This document shows, one piece after another, positions 1 through 8,523 of a DNA stretch of 64,000 nucleotides. Every line of letters starts with the position of its first letter. Position 1 is the first letter of the stretch. This stretch comes from CAZNXJ01 sp964577115 (GTDB lineage: Bacteria; Planctomycetota; Planctomycetia; Pirellulales; Pirellulaceae). The notes under the pieces are model-generated. The model had not been told where the DNA came from and did no database searches. It saw only the letters and a program-made list of their open reading frames with translations. The DNA lies in assembly GCA_964577115.1 (NCBI GenBank), contig CAZNXJ010000003.1, forward strand, positions 225,634 through 289,633. The letters run 5' to 3'. The translations under genes and the position numbers were made by a program.

Positions 1-462
1 CTCGCCAGAAAGCAGCATTCCCAAAGAAAAGACGAACAGCGAAATGGCTGCGGTTCCCAGGATGCCGGAATAGATCGGCTTGCTGTTGCGAACAAACGCA
101 TCGAGCGGGTTATTCTTCCAGGATCCGACCTTGGCGAGCGACGCCTTAAAAGGATTGGTATAAAGGCCGGCGAAGATCGCTTCCAGACTCTTTTCTGTCG
201 TCGCTACTTGGTCCTGAACGGCAGCGCGCTGCTCCGCCGAACTCGCCGCCGATTTTTGACGCTCTAGTTCGGACTTTGCTTGGGAATACGCTTCAGCCTT
301 GTTCGCGAAGTCCGGTGCTCGGCCGAAGTAGGTTCCTAGTAACGCGACGCAGAGGATCATTCCTCCCAACACCACGGCGATCCAGTCTTCTGAATGGATC
401 AGGCCGCGCTTTCCGGCCGCCGTAGGTTCAACTGCTTCTACGGGAGCATCGACATCGTCCAT
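1..462 (-). CDS. Probable YeiH-type (putative sulfate exporter family) membrane transporter, N-terminal part
   Basis: The frame is open to the window edge, so only the first 154 residues are seen. The protein starts MDDVDAPVEAVEP, followed by a short polar stretch and HSEDWIAVVLGG, which opens a first membrane segment (about residues 26-46). A charged Glu/Lys/Gln-rich extracytoplasmic segment follows, then NPFKASLAKVGSW and NPLDAF, and a second membrane segment at the edge. The EDW-plus-helix start and the W..NPLDAF motif before a helix recall planctomycete and Bacteroidetes YeiH-like proteins (PF03601); this is from memory of the family, with most of the protein missing. The frame stays open upstream to an ATG at 690, which would add 76 residues; 462 is preferred because family members usually start shortly before the EDW motif. 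Confidence 0.45.
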   Translation of the reverse strand, partial: MDDVDAPVEAVEPTAAGKRGLIHSEDWIAVVLGGMILCVALLGTYFGRAPDFANKAEAYSQAKSELERQKSAASSAEQRAAVQDQVATTEKSLEAIFAGLYTNPFKASLAKVGSWKNNPLDAFVRNSKPIYSGILGTAAISLFVFSLGMLLSGE

Positions 463-874
463 CGCGTACGTTGTCTCCCAAGTTCGAGGGAAAGGCTGGT
501 GGGGATCACTGCGACCCTGGGGGAAGGTGACGCCCCGGCGATTGTATTCCGAGTGGCGCCAGTAACCGATCGTCGAGAAGGTCGGCGTCGCTCGCTCGTT
601 GCTCCGCGCGAGCATTGCCGATCGTACGGCGGAGATTACCCTCTCCACGGTAGGCTCGTCCGGATCAAATCGCAATACCACTTTGGACATGGTTGTCCGG
701 TTTTGCTACATCGTGGCAGGGAAGCGGGCGAGAGGGTTCAGAGTTCGGGTTCCGCGAGCAGAGAGAAAGAGCCGCTTGCGATGTGCGTTGTGAGATGCTG
801 GGACAACAGCACCGTGAACCCTGAATCCCGCACCCGTTTCGCGCTCGCCGGCGTCGTCCTGCGCTCTCGCATTC
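463..874. other. Region between the edge gene and the kinase gene
   Basis: No independent gene is convincing here. The minus-strand frame of the edge gene remains open to 690, so part of this may be a longer N-terminus. Around 735-757 and 811-833 there are GGTTC/GAACCC-rich stretches in opposite orientation that resemble the short dispersed repeat seen at 23617-23672. Confidence 0.35.
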
Positions 875-3484
875 TTAACCGCCGGTGTCGGTATCGCCGC
901 AGAGGAAGACGGGTTCGAGCCACTCGCGCCAACTCTGAAAGTCCTCGCCTGTCATCTCATTTGGGCGCTGGACCGTAATACTGACAGGAAGCTGTCCGGA
1001 GGTGGCGCTGACTTGAACGAGCCCGTCGGCGGTCAGTGAAAATTCGACTTCGATGGGCGTCTGAGCCGGTAACCCGGGTGGCAACTGCAGCGTATAGCTG
1101 CCGATCGCATCACAGGCATCGACGTCCCGCGCATCGCCTTGCACGAGCTGCGCGACGAGCGTGGTTTGGCCTTCGCGCCGCGTGCGGAACGTGCGGCGGA
1201 GTGTCTTGGGGAGCGGTGTATCGCGGGGGATGAGCACCGCGGCGCGGCGGTGGCCCTGAGCATCGAAACCGACCATCGCCAGGTCCAAGGCCGCGACCAG
1301 GTCAACCTGCCAGGGCGGACGCTCGTTGTGCAGCCAAGGAATGGCCTGCGCCGCATAGAGCGCGGCACCGCGCGCGACGGCGTCCTCGCCCCAGGTGATC
1401 GGTTCCAGCGAGCGTTTCGAAAGCCGCTCGAGTAACTGCCGGATCATCGGCAGGCGGACCATGCCGCCCACCGGCACCAGGTGATCGATGTCGCTCCACG
1501 ACAGCCCGAGTGATTCGAGCAATTCCGAAGTGAGTGCAGCGGTTCGCTCGGCCAGGTCGTGCGTGAGATTGGCAAGCTGCTGGCGCGAGGTGGTGGCTTT
1601 CAGAGGGTGACCGAAGAACACGCTGTGGATCGGCACGCGATCGAAGTCGCTCAGCGCCCGCTTGGCCTGCTCGCAAATTCTGCGCAGCCGCAGTTTCGCC
1701 GCCACATTCTCCAGCGGATTGATGCCGTGCTTGCGATGGAACTCCCAGGCCACAGCTTCCGTTAGCCGTTGGTCCCAGTCGGTTCCTCCTAGCCGCTCGT
1801 CGCCGCGCGTACCGCGCATCGTTATCTGCCGTCCGCGCACCTCGTAGATCGATGCTTCGAAACTGCCGCCGCCCAAGCGGTAGACGAGAATACGGCGCTG
1901 GTCTGTGGATGGCAGTTGGTTACGAAACGCCCACAGAAGAGCGATGGCCGTTGATTCGTCGACCAGGCCGAGCGCTTCCGCTCCGGCCAGCCCGGCGGCA
2001 CACAGCATCGTGCGCCGCAGCCGATCATTGAATAGCGCCGGAGTCGTGAGAAGCACTCGGCGCACTTCGCCCACACGGTTCCGCGCGTTGTCGAGCAACC
2101 GCCGGTAGAGGCACGCCAGCAGGACCTCCGGCGGAAACGACTGCCCGGACAGCGGCCGCGGGTACTCGACTTCCCCGAGCGCCCGGCGCACATCGGTGGC
2201 GATCGTGTGCGCCGCTCCCTGGTACGACTCGGCGCAGCGGTAACCGATGATTAGCCGGTCGTCGTCGTAGCTGACGAGGCTGGGTGTGGCCGCTTGCTGC
2301 TGCTCACTCGGAATCGTGACCAGTCGATGTTCGAGGTCCACGGCGGCGGCGGAGGACCGCGAAGTTCCAACGTCCAGTGCGGCGATCAGCGCCGGCTGCG
2401 TGGCCGTCGATACCGGCTCCTGCGTCTGCACCGTGTCCCGCAGCATGCGTTCCAGCCGCGATTCGGACGGGGTGAGCTGTACCGGCTGCGAGGCATCCGT
2501 CAGCTCGCCAAGACACCACTCGAGCTCGGTGATCAATTCGGCCATCGAGCTCTGACGGTTTTCGGGCTTCTTGGCGACCATCTTCCGGAAGGTGGCTTCC
2601 AGCAGAGGCGTGACGCTGGGGCCGCGGTCGCTCAAACGCGGCACCGGCTCGCTCATATGCGCCATCAACGTCTGCATGAAATTGCCCGAATAGATGGGAC
2701 GGCCGGTCAGCAGGAAGTGCATCGTGCAGCCAAGGCTGTAGATGTCCGTGCGATGATCGACATCCACGGCGTTCATCGCCTGTTCGGGCGACATATAACC
2801 GACGGTCCCCATCACCACGCCGACGCGCGTGATGTGATCAAGATCCTCCGCGGGGTTGAACTCGTGCAGCCGCGCAAGGCCCATGTCGAGGACCTTCACG
2901 GTCTTGTCCGAGGTTACGAGGATATTGCTCGGCTTGATGTCTCGGTGAATGACGTGCCGCTGGTGAGCGTAACGCAGTGCATGCGCGACCTGTAGCAGAT
3001 ACTTCAGTGCCGTCACCACCGGCAGCGGCCCTTGCTGCTCGACGATTTTCGTCAGCGAGAGCCCATCGACGAGCTCCATAACAAGATAGTGAATGCCATC
3101 CTGCTCGCCGGCGTCGAACGCGGTGACGATGTTCGGGTGCATTAGCTTCGCCGCCGCACGCACTTCGCGCTGGAACCGCCGCACCGCCTCAGCGTCGCTC
3201 ATCGCCTGCGGAGCAATCACCTTGACCGCGACCATCCGATCCATCCGCTCGTGCAGCGCGCGGAACACCGTGCCGCCTCCGCCGGCCCCGATCAATTCGA
3301 TCAGGCGATATTCCCCCAGCGTCTGCCCGAGATATTGACTGGCCGATGGGGGCATGCCGACGATCGACAGGTCGCCGGCAACGACTGCGCTGCCGGACGG
3401 AGCCATCACCGTCGGCTTCTCGTGCACTTCATCACGGCCGCTCTCAGCGGCGGATTCGGGTTGCAACGGGTCGGAGCCGGTCAT
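875..3484 (-). CDS. Serine/threonine protein kinase fused to an Hsp70-like ATPase domain
   Basis: Predicted cytoplasmic signalling protein of 869 residues. After an acidic N-terminal stretch comes a complete Hanks-type kinase domain (about residues 55-325): glycine loop IGAGGGGTVFRA, VAVKVI with the ATP lysine, catalytic loop HRDIKPSNILV, DMG in place of DFG, and MSPEQA. From about residue 370 an actin/Hsp70-like ATPase fold begins: ALDVGTS phosphate loop, a VDESTAIAL segment, and VPVGGMVRLPMI near its end. A beta-rich tail (ELPPG-like QLPPGLPAQTPIEVEF) resembles the start of an Hsp70 substrate domain. No membrane segment is visible, unlike many PknB-type kinases. The frame is open to 3601, but the extra N-terminus is low-complexity and the ATG at 3484 begins the acidic region. 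Fusion of kinase and chaperone-like modules is known in Planctomycetes; the substrate is unknown. Confidence 0.85.
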   Translation of the reverse strand: MTGSDPLQPESAAESGRDEVHEKPTVMAPSGSAVVAGDLSIVGMPPSASQYLGQTLGEYRLIELIGAGGGGTVFRALHERMDRMVAVKVIAPQAMSDAEAVRRFQREVRAAAKLMHPNIVTAFDAGEQDGIHYLVMELVDGLSLTKIVEQQGPLPVVTALKYLLQVAHALRYAHQRHVIHRDIKPSNILVTSDKTVKVLDMGLARLHEFNPAEDLDHITRVGVVMGTVGYMSPEQAMNAVDVDHRTDIYSLGCTMHFLLTGRPIYSGNFMQTLMAHMSEPVPRLSDRGPSVTPLLEATFRKMVAKKPENRQSSMAELITELEWCLGELTDASQPVQLTPSESRLERMLRDTVQTQEPVSTATQPALIAALDVGTSRSSAAAVDLEHRLVTIPSEQQQAATPSLVSYDDDRLIIGYRCAESYQGAAHTIATDVRRALGEVEYPRPLSGQSFPPEVLLACLYRRLLDNARNRVGEVRRVLLTTPALFNDRLRRTMLCAAGLAGAEALGLVDESTAIALLWAFRNQLPSTDQRRILVYRLGGGSFEASIYEVRGRQITMRGTRGDERLGGTDWDQRLTEAVAWEFHRKHGINPLENVAAKLRLRRICEQAKRALSDFDRVPIHSVFFGHPLKATTSRQQLANLTHDLAERTAALTSELLESLGLSWSDIDHLVPVGGMVRLPMIRQLLERLSKRSLEPITWGEDAVARGAALYAAQAIPWLHNERPPWQVDLVAALDLAMVGFDAQGHRRAAVLIPRDTPLPKTLRRTFRTRREGQTTLVAQLVQGDARDVDACDAIGSYTLQLPPGLPAQTPIEVEFSLTADGLVQVSATSGQLPVSITVQRPNEMTGEDFQSWREWLEPVFLCGDTDTGG

Positions 3485-3879
3485 GACGTCGGATAGCGCA
3501 GCAGGTAAGAGCAGGAATGAGCAGCAGGAATGAGCTGAGGGCGGATCACCCCGAGAAAAGTACGTACCCCCAAGTGTATCGCATGGTGGGCGGTTGGTCA
3601 CCTTGCCGGCGGGGGGTGATTGCGTCCGGAAATCCTTATACGTGACCCTTATTCGGAAAGTTCAGGGTAGAACGTCCACTTCCCGAGCGGAAGACACCGG
3701 CCAGCGGGGTGCCGCCTCGCACTTCCCGCGCCTCCCCCGGTATAGACACGGCCACCCGTGTTCCAGGTTCGCCCGGCGACGAAGTCCGAGGTGCTTAAGA
3801 CACCGGGCCTTAGGCACAGCGCCTTGCGAGCGAATGCGTGACGGATTGAGCGGTTCCGACATCGTACGCAGCCACCAAC

Positions 3880-3908
3880 TTGACCCTGTCCCGGGTACGT
3901 CTTACAGT
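3880..3908 (+). promoter_or_regulatory. Candidate sigma70-type promoter for the HbpS/GlcG-like gene
   Basis: TTGACC (3880-3885) and TACAGT (3903-3908) are separated by exactly 17 bases. Transcription would start near 3915, leaving an 80-base leader before the ATG at 3995. The divergent region 3485-3994 shows nothing else that I recognise. Confidence 0.5.
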
Positions 3909-3994
3909 CCGTGGGGCCCGTGGCGGCCTTCGACGATCGGCGGGAGAAACTCTTGCCCGTTTCTACAAAGGCACCCCTAAGGAGATCTGGTCTT

Positions 3995-4591
3995 ATGTTT
4001 GATGTTTCGTTCATGAACGGCGTGCGACGCTTTGGCAAAGGGGCGTCCGTGTGCTCGTTGCTGGTCCTCCTGGCGGTCGCCGGTTTGCCGCGAGATGTGC
4101 ACGCTCAGGAGCAAACGAACGCGCAGGCGCAGGACCGGCCCCTCGTCGAACGCGGCCGCATTGAGCTGCGTTTGGAGGGCGCCGAGCTGATTCTGCGCGG
4201 GGCGCAGGAGAAAGCCCGGGAAATGCGTTTGAACGTCAACATTGCCGTCGTGGACAGCGGAGGTCACTTGCTGGCGTTTGCCCGCATGGATGGAGCGCGC
4301 CCGGCCAGTGCCTACACGGCCATCACCAAAGCAACTTCGGCGGCCACGCTGCGGCAGGCAACCGGCCCGCTGCCTCGGGGAGCCGAAGTGCCTGATGTGC
4401 TGTTGAACTTGAGCGTCCAGAACGCGGCATCGATGAGCGGTGGAAAGTTCACGACGCTGTTTGGAGGTGTACCGGTTGTGGTCGACGACCAGGTGATCGG
4501 CGCAGTGGGAGTCGGCGGTGCGACCGGCGAGCAAGACGCGGAAATCGCGCGCGCGGGAATTGCGACTCTGCTCAAAGCGCTATCTCAGTAG
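3995..4591 (+). CDS. Secreted HbpS/GlcG-family protein
   Basis: 198-residue exported protein. It has a hydrophobic signal segment (SLLVLLAVAGL) and a likely signal peptidase site after DVHA, then an HbpS/GlcG fold (PF03928): LEGAELILRGAQEKA, NIAVVDSGGHLLAFARMDGA, a TAITKATSAAT helix, and VPVVVDDQVIGAVGVGGATGEQD near the end. That glycine-rich GAVGVGGAT loop is the family hallmark. Family members bind haem or small ligands, or act as accessory proteins in glycolate and diol metabolism; the role here is not evident. Start chosen at 3995 because AAGGAG lies 14 bases upstream; the frame extends to 3911 without a ribosome site. Single gene with its own promoter and a terminator-like hairpin behind it. 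Confidence 0.85.
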   Translation: MFDVSFMNGVRRFGKGASVCSLLVLLAVAGLPRDVHAQEQTNAQAQDRPLVERGRIELRLEGAELILRGAQEKAREMRLNVNIAVVDSGGHLLAFARMDGARPASAYTAITKATSAATLRQATGPLPRGAEVPDVLLNLSVQNAASMSGGKFTTLFGGVPVVVDDQVIGAVGVGGATGEQDAEIARAGIATLLKALSQ

Positions 4592-4617
4592 CGTTCGGCG
4601 CGAACGAGAGAACGAGA

Positions 4618-4647
4618 GGGGGAGCGCGTGGAACGCGACGCTCCCCC
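4618..4647 (+). terminator. Strong hairpin after the HbpS/GlcG-like gene
   Basis: GGGGGAG pairs with CTCCCCC, with an inner CGCGT/ACGCG stem, followed by GTTTCCTTGTT. The T tract is weak, so termination on the plus strand is likely but not canonical. It sits between convergent genes and could serve both. Confidence 0.6.
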
Positions 4648-4704
4648 GTTTCCTTGTTCCGTCCGCGCGCGTGCGGCGCGCGGTGCGTCGAGCAGCACCT
4701 TGGG

Positions 4705-5400
4705 TTAATCGCCCAGCTCGAAGGTGACCTGGATCTGAGCGACGATCGATTGTTCACCTGCCTCAATGGGCACTGCGCTTTCGGCGGCGAACATGCGAGC
4801 GCCGGTCGCCATCAGGGGCTGCGGCGGCAACGATGTCGCCTCCTGGATGCGGAGGATCTTGCCGAGCTTTGTGTCGGAAGCTTCTGCCAGGATTTCAGCC
4901 CGATGCCGCGCGTTTGCGATGGCCTTACGCCGCGCCTCGTCTTGATGCGGTTCCGGCTCGCGAACCCCGAGCTGAATCGAATGAACCTGGTTGGCTCCCT
5001 CTGCCACGACTTTGTCCAGGATCTTACCGAGCGATTCGAGTTCGCGGACGGTGATACGCACCGAATTGGTTACCTGATAGCCGGTAAGGGTTGGTTCTTC
5101 CGGCTTCTCGGGGCGATGCCGATATTGCGGCAGGACGGTGAAGTTGCTGGTCTGAATCTCATTCTCCTTCAGACCTTGCTCCTTGAGCGTTGCGATCAAC
5201 GTCCGCATGGCCTCATTGTTTTGCTCGACGGCTTCCGCTGCCGATGGGGCATGCGTGACCACGCCGACGTGAATGTGCGCCATGTCGGATTTGGTTTTGA
5301 CTTCGCCCGTGCCTAGCACGGTCACGAAACGCTGCTGGCCCAGCGCTGGTTGCAAGGCCGCGAACATCATGAGGAACATCAAGGGAGCAGTACGTGCCAT
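4705..5400 (-). CDS. Exported SIMPL-domain (DUF541) protein
   Basis: 231-residue exported protein. A signal peptide (MARTAPLMFLMMFAALQPALG) precedes the SIMPL/DUF541 domain (PF04402): VTVLGTGEVKTKSDMAHIHV, the EAVEQNNEAMRTLIATLKEQG helix, the IQTSNFTVLPQY motif, TGYQVTNSVRITVRELE, and a C-terminal ARRKAIANARHRAEILAEA helix. This order matches the full family length. SIMPL proteins are envelope proteins, some linked to oxidative stress; the exact function is unknown. Start at 5400 gives a normal signal peptide; an ATG at 5448 in the same frame would add 16 polar residues. Convergent with the HbpS/GlcG-like gene. Confidence 0.85.
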   Translation of the reverse strand: MARTAPLMFLMMFAALQPALGQQRFVTVLGTGEVKTKSDMAHIHVGVVTHAPSAAEAVEQNNEAMRTLIATLKEQGLKENEIQTSNFTVLPQYRHRPEKPEEPTLTGYQVTNSVRITVRELESLGKILDKVVAEGANQVHSIQLGVREPEPHQDEARRKAIANARHRAEILAEASDTKLGKILRIQEATSLPPQPLMATGARMFAAESAVPIEAGEQSIVAQIQVTFELGD

Positions 5401-6127
5401 GAGATGCCACCTGTTCGAATGGGAGAAACAACGGAAACGCGTCATCATGAGGGCTCCTGGTGAACAATCCGACGAGCGATCAGGGTGATGTGTAAGGAAA
5501 CAGGCGGAGCGCCGCAGCGAGTCTGGCTGCTCGAGTCGACGAATCCCCAGAGGCGGCGTCTGCTCGCCAAGCGCGACCCATTATGGATTAGCGATCTTTA
5601 TGGGAACGGTAAATGCGTGTGCCGATGCGAGCGTCACACGCGGCAGCGTGGTCGCAGGGCAACTGCTGCGCGTGTGATCTCCTGACGAAAAGATCCTCGG
5701 GTGGGTCTGCAAAAATGACGCCAGAGCAACAGCTGCCCCGCGGGCAAACTGCGCACTCGGGCGCGACAAATTGCCAGTACGTTTGGAACGTCGGCGAGTG
5801 TTCGCGCTAGCGGCTCACCCCCTATCGATGCAGGTTCCGCAATGCCTACGCTGCTGCTGATTGCCATCCCCTTGCTCGTATTCGGCCTCATGCTGCTCGG
5901 ACTTTGGTTGTTTGGGCGCGGGAAACTTGAGTGAACCTGGTGGGCGGCAGCATTGGAGCAAGGGCGAGCGGACCACCGTGCTTGGCGAAACCTGCGTGGC
6001 TCGTACCCGCGTGAAAATCCGGGACGTGAATATCCATCGGCGTTGATATACTGGGCCGACGGCCGGTCGGACGCAGTCTGCCGGAAGAATTCTCGTGGTA
6101 CGTAGGCCACCATCGGAGGTCAAGCCC
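5401..6127. other. Long intergenic region with one possible micro-ORF
   Basis: Seven hundred bases between divergent genes. Apart from the possible 30-codon membrane peptide at 5842-5934 I see no coding sequence with a ribosome site. TATACT at 6046-6051 could be a -10 box for the amidohydrolase, but no matching -35 box is visible. Confidence 0.4.
5842..5934 (+). CDS. Possible 30-residue single-span membrane peptide
   Basis: ATG to TGA encodes MPTLLLIAIPLLVFGLMLLG then LWLFGRGKLE. It is one hydrophobic helix with a positively charged cytoplasmic-type end, the usual make-up of small membrane proteins. There is no clear ribosome site and no recognisable family, so this may be chance. Confidence 0.3.
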   Translation: MPTLLLIAIPLLVFGLMLLGLWLFGRGKLE

Positions 6128-7108
6128 GTGCAGGTACGACACGTTTCTCGCCGCCAGTTTCTTGGCGGTGCTACCGCGGCGGTTACGATGACGGCCCTGG
6201 GGCGGGGCCGCGACGCATTCGCGAGCGACGCGCCCCGGCGCATCCGGTACATCGACATCCACACGCACCTGGGGGCCTTCTACCGAGACCGAGAACTCAC
6301 GGCGGAACTGCTCATTGAGTTCATGGACAAGAACGACGTCGAGAAAGCATGCGTCCTGCCGCTCATCTCGCCCGAATCGGCGCCGGTGGCTCAGCCGGTG
6401 ACCAACGCGCTTGCCGCCTATCGCCAGTATCCGGATCGGATTATTCCGTTCTGTGCTGTCGACCCGCGCGCCGTGACACGTCCGGGACAGCGTACGGGCC
6501 ATGTCGCTGGAGTGCAGGGCATTATCGATTTGCTGAAGTGGTATCAGGATCAGGGCTGCCGGGGGCTGGGCGAGCACAAGACCGGGCTGCCGTTCGATGC
6601 GCCGCAGCAAATGATGCTGTACGAAGCCTGCGCGACCGTTGATATGCCGATCCTCTTCCACCTAGACGACATCCGGAATCCGGATACTCCCGGTCTCCCG
6701 CGGCTCGAAAACGTGCTGAAGGCCTTCCCCAATTTGCCGCTCATCGGCCACGCCGCGGGGTTCTGGGCTTCGATCTCGGGGGATGCAACGTTGGAAGATT
6801 TCGGCCGGTATCCTCCCGTTCCCAAGCCGATCGCGCCGGGAGGTGCGTTGGATCGCCTGATGGATACGTATCCCAATCTTTATGGTGATCTGTCGGAACC
6901 GGGGGGCGAGCGAGCCGTTGCCCGCGATCCGGAATTCAGCCGCGAGTTCATCATCCGCCACGCCGATCAACTCGTTTTCGGAACGGACGTGTTGATGCCC
7001 GAACAGCCGATCCCGCAATTCGAACTCCTCGAATCACTCAATTTGCCCGACGAAGTTCGGTGGAAGATCTATCGAGGCAACGCGGAACGTCTGTTGAAAC
7101 TGACGTAG
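6128..7108 (+). CDS. Tat-exported amidohydrolase (Amidohydro_2 type)
   Basis: 326-residue TIM-barrel metal hydrolase with a twin-arginine signal (SRRQFLGGATAAV). Barrel motifs appear in order: YIDIHTHLG (metal-binding HxH after strand 1), EKACVLPLISPES, YPDRIIPFCAVDPR, GCRGLGEHKTGLPFD, MPILFHLDD (His), LPLIGHAAGFW (His), NLYGDLSEPGG and LVFGTDVLMPEQP (terminal Asp). This matches PF04909 hydrolases and decarboxylases; the substrate cannot be told. The GTG at 6128 is chosen because GGAGG stands 8 bases upstream; an in-frame GTG at 6095 has no such site. It acts outside the cytoplasmic membrane. Confidence 0.85.
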   Translation: MQVRHVSRRQFLGGATAAVTMTALGRGRDAFASDAPRRIRYIDIHTHLGAFYRDRELTAELLIEFMDKNDVEKACVLPLISPESAPVAQPVTNALAAYRQYPDRIIPFCAVDPRAVTRPGQRTGHVAGVQGIIDLLKWYQDQGCRGLGEHKTGLPFDAPQQMMLYEACATVDMPILFHLDDIRNPDTPGLPRLENVLKAFPNLPLIGHAAGFWASISGDATLEDFGRYPPVPKPIAPGGALDRLMDTYPNLYGDLSEPGGERAVARDPEFSREFIIRHADQLVFGTDVLMPEQPIPQFELLESLNLPDEVRWKIYRGNAERLLKLT

Positions 7109-7259
7109 TCTCTCCGCGCTTGTCATCGCGGCGCGTTCGTTGGGCGCGTCGTTCGGCCGTCGCTTCAGAAGCCTCTTTGCTCAGTCGCTTTCTGCGATGC
7201 CGGTTGTCATCGGCGGCGGTCGCCCGTTAACCGCCTCACCCGCAATACGAAGGAGAGTT

Positions 7260-8369
7260 ATGACGACTCCATGGGACGAGTGGCAGGAACGCCTATCGCA
7301 GTGGTGGGCCATGGCCGGCAATCTCCCTCTGCGCATCCTGGCGGCGCTCGCCATTGGTTTGCTACTGCACTGGATTTTGATCCGCGTCCTTCGGCAGATT
7401 ACGCGCCGATCATCGTGGACGTTTGACGAGCGGCTACTGCTCAGCGCGCAGGGCACTTCTCGTTGGCTCGTGGTGTTGCTGGCGCTGCTCGCCGTGCCCA
7501 TTGATCCCCGCGAACTTCATCCCGAATACATCGCCACGGCGCGCCATGTCATTTCGCTATTGTTGATCGCCGTCACCATCCGGTTGCTGCTGCGTTTAAC
7601 CAGCGCGCTCGACCAACACGTCAAAAGCCGGCACCCGATCGATGGGGCCAATATCTTCGAGGCGCGCCGCATACATACGCAAACCACGGTGCTGCGCCGC
7701 ACGGCCGACGTGTTCCTGATCTTTGTGGGCGTTGCGATCGCGGTCATGACGTTTCCGCGCGCCCGTGAACTTGGCGCCGGTCTGCTGGCGTCGGCCGGGA
7801 TCATCGGTATCGTCGTCGGTCTTGCCGTCCGACCGATTCTGGAAAACCTGCTCGCCGGCCTCCAGATCGCCCTCACCCAGCCCATCAAGATCCAGGACTC
7901 GGTGTTCATCAATGGCGAGATGGGAACGATCGAGGAGATTAACTCGACGTACGTCGTCGTGCGGATCTGGGACGAGCGGCGGCTCGTGGTGCCGCTCTCG
8001 AAATTCATCCAAGAACCATTTCAGAACTGGACGCGCCACAGCTCGCAGATTCTGGGGGTTGTTTATCTCTACGCCGACTATTCGCTGCCCGTCGAAGCCC
8101 TGCGCGAACAACTGATGCTTGTCGTTGCCAACTCCGAAAAATGGGATGGCCGCGTTTGCAAGCTGCAAGTCACCGACGCAACGGAGAAATCGATTCAGCT
8201 ACGAGCCTTGGTGAGTGCGGCGACGTCAGGGGAAGCCTGGGAGCTGCGGGTCCACGTACGCGAGAAGCTGATTGAGTTCCTCCAGCGGGAATATCCTCAC
8301 TGCTTGCCCAAATCGCGCATCGAACTCGGCGATCGATCTCCAGAGACTGCCGCACCCGCACGGGGGTAG
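7260..8369 (+). CDS. MscS-family mechanosensitive ion channel
   Basis: 369-residue inner-membrane protein. About five hydrophobic segments (residues about 20-40, 65-80, 93-110, 148-166 and 170-190) end in the glycine/alanine-rich pore helix LASAGIIGIVVGLAVRP, directly followed by the beta domain LTQPIKIQDSVFINGEMGTIEEI, VPLSKFIQEPFQNW and a C-terminal alpha/beta domain. That order is the MscS core with two extra N-terminal spans. It would open on membrane tension and release solutes. ATG at 7260 has AAGGAG just upstream; the frame reaches back to 7140 without a ribosome site. A T-rich hairpin terminator follows. Confidence 0.9.
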   Translation: MTTPWDEWQERLSQWWAMAGNLPLRILAALAIGLLLHWILIRVLRQITRRSSWTFDERLLLSAQGTSRWLVVLLALLAVPIDPRELHPEYIATARHVISLLLIAVTIRLLLRLTSALDQHVKSRHPIDGANIFEARRIHTQTTVLRRTADVFLIFVGVAIAVMTFPRARELGAGLLASAGIIGIVVGLAVRPILENLLAGLQIALTQPIKIQDSVFINGEMGTIEEINSTYVVVRIWDERRLVVPLSKFIQEPFQNWTRHSSQILGVVYLYADYSLPVEALREQLMLVVANSEKWDGRVCKLQVTDATEKSIQLRALVSAATSGEAWELRVHVREKLIEFLQREYPHCLPKSRIELGDRSPETAAPARG

Positions 8370-8373
8370 TGGT

Positions 8374-8413
8374 ACCGCGGGGCTGGACATCTTTGTTCCG
8401 CCCGCGGTTTTTT
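8374..8413 (+). terminator. Rho-independent terminator after the mscS-like gene
   Basis: ACCGCGGGGC pairs with GCCCGCGGT across a 16-base loop and runs straight into TTTTTT. Canonical in form and placed five bases after the stop codon. Confidence 0.85.
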
Positions 8414-8523
8414 CATTGGTTTTTCCTCAGGCGCCGCCATAATGTCGCCATGGCAAGCGCGAACGGCGTGAGCTCGGCAAACTGGATTTCGCTCACATCC
8501 TGCCGAACGAACGAGGAACTTCC

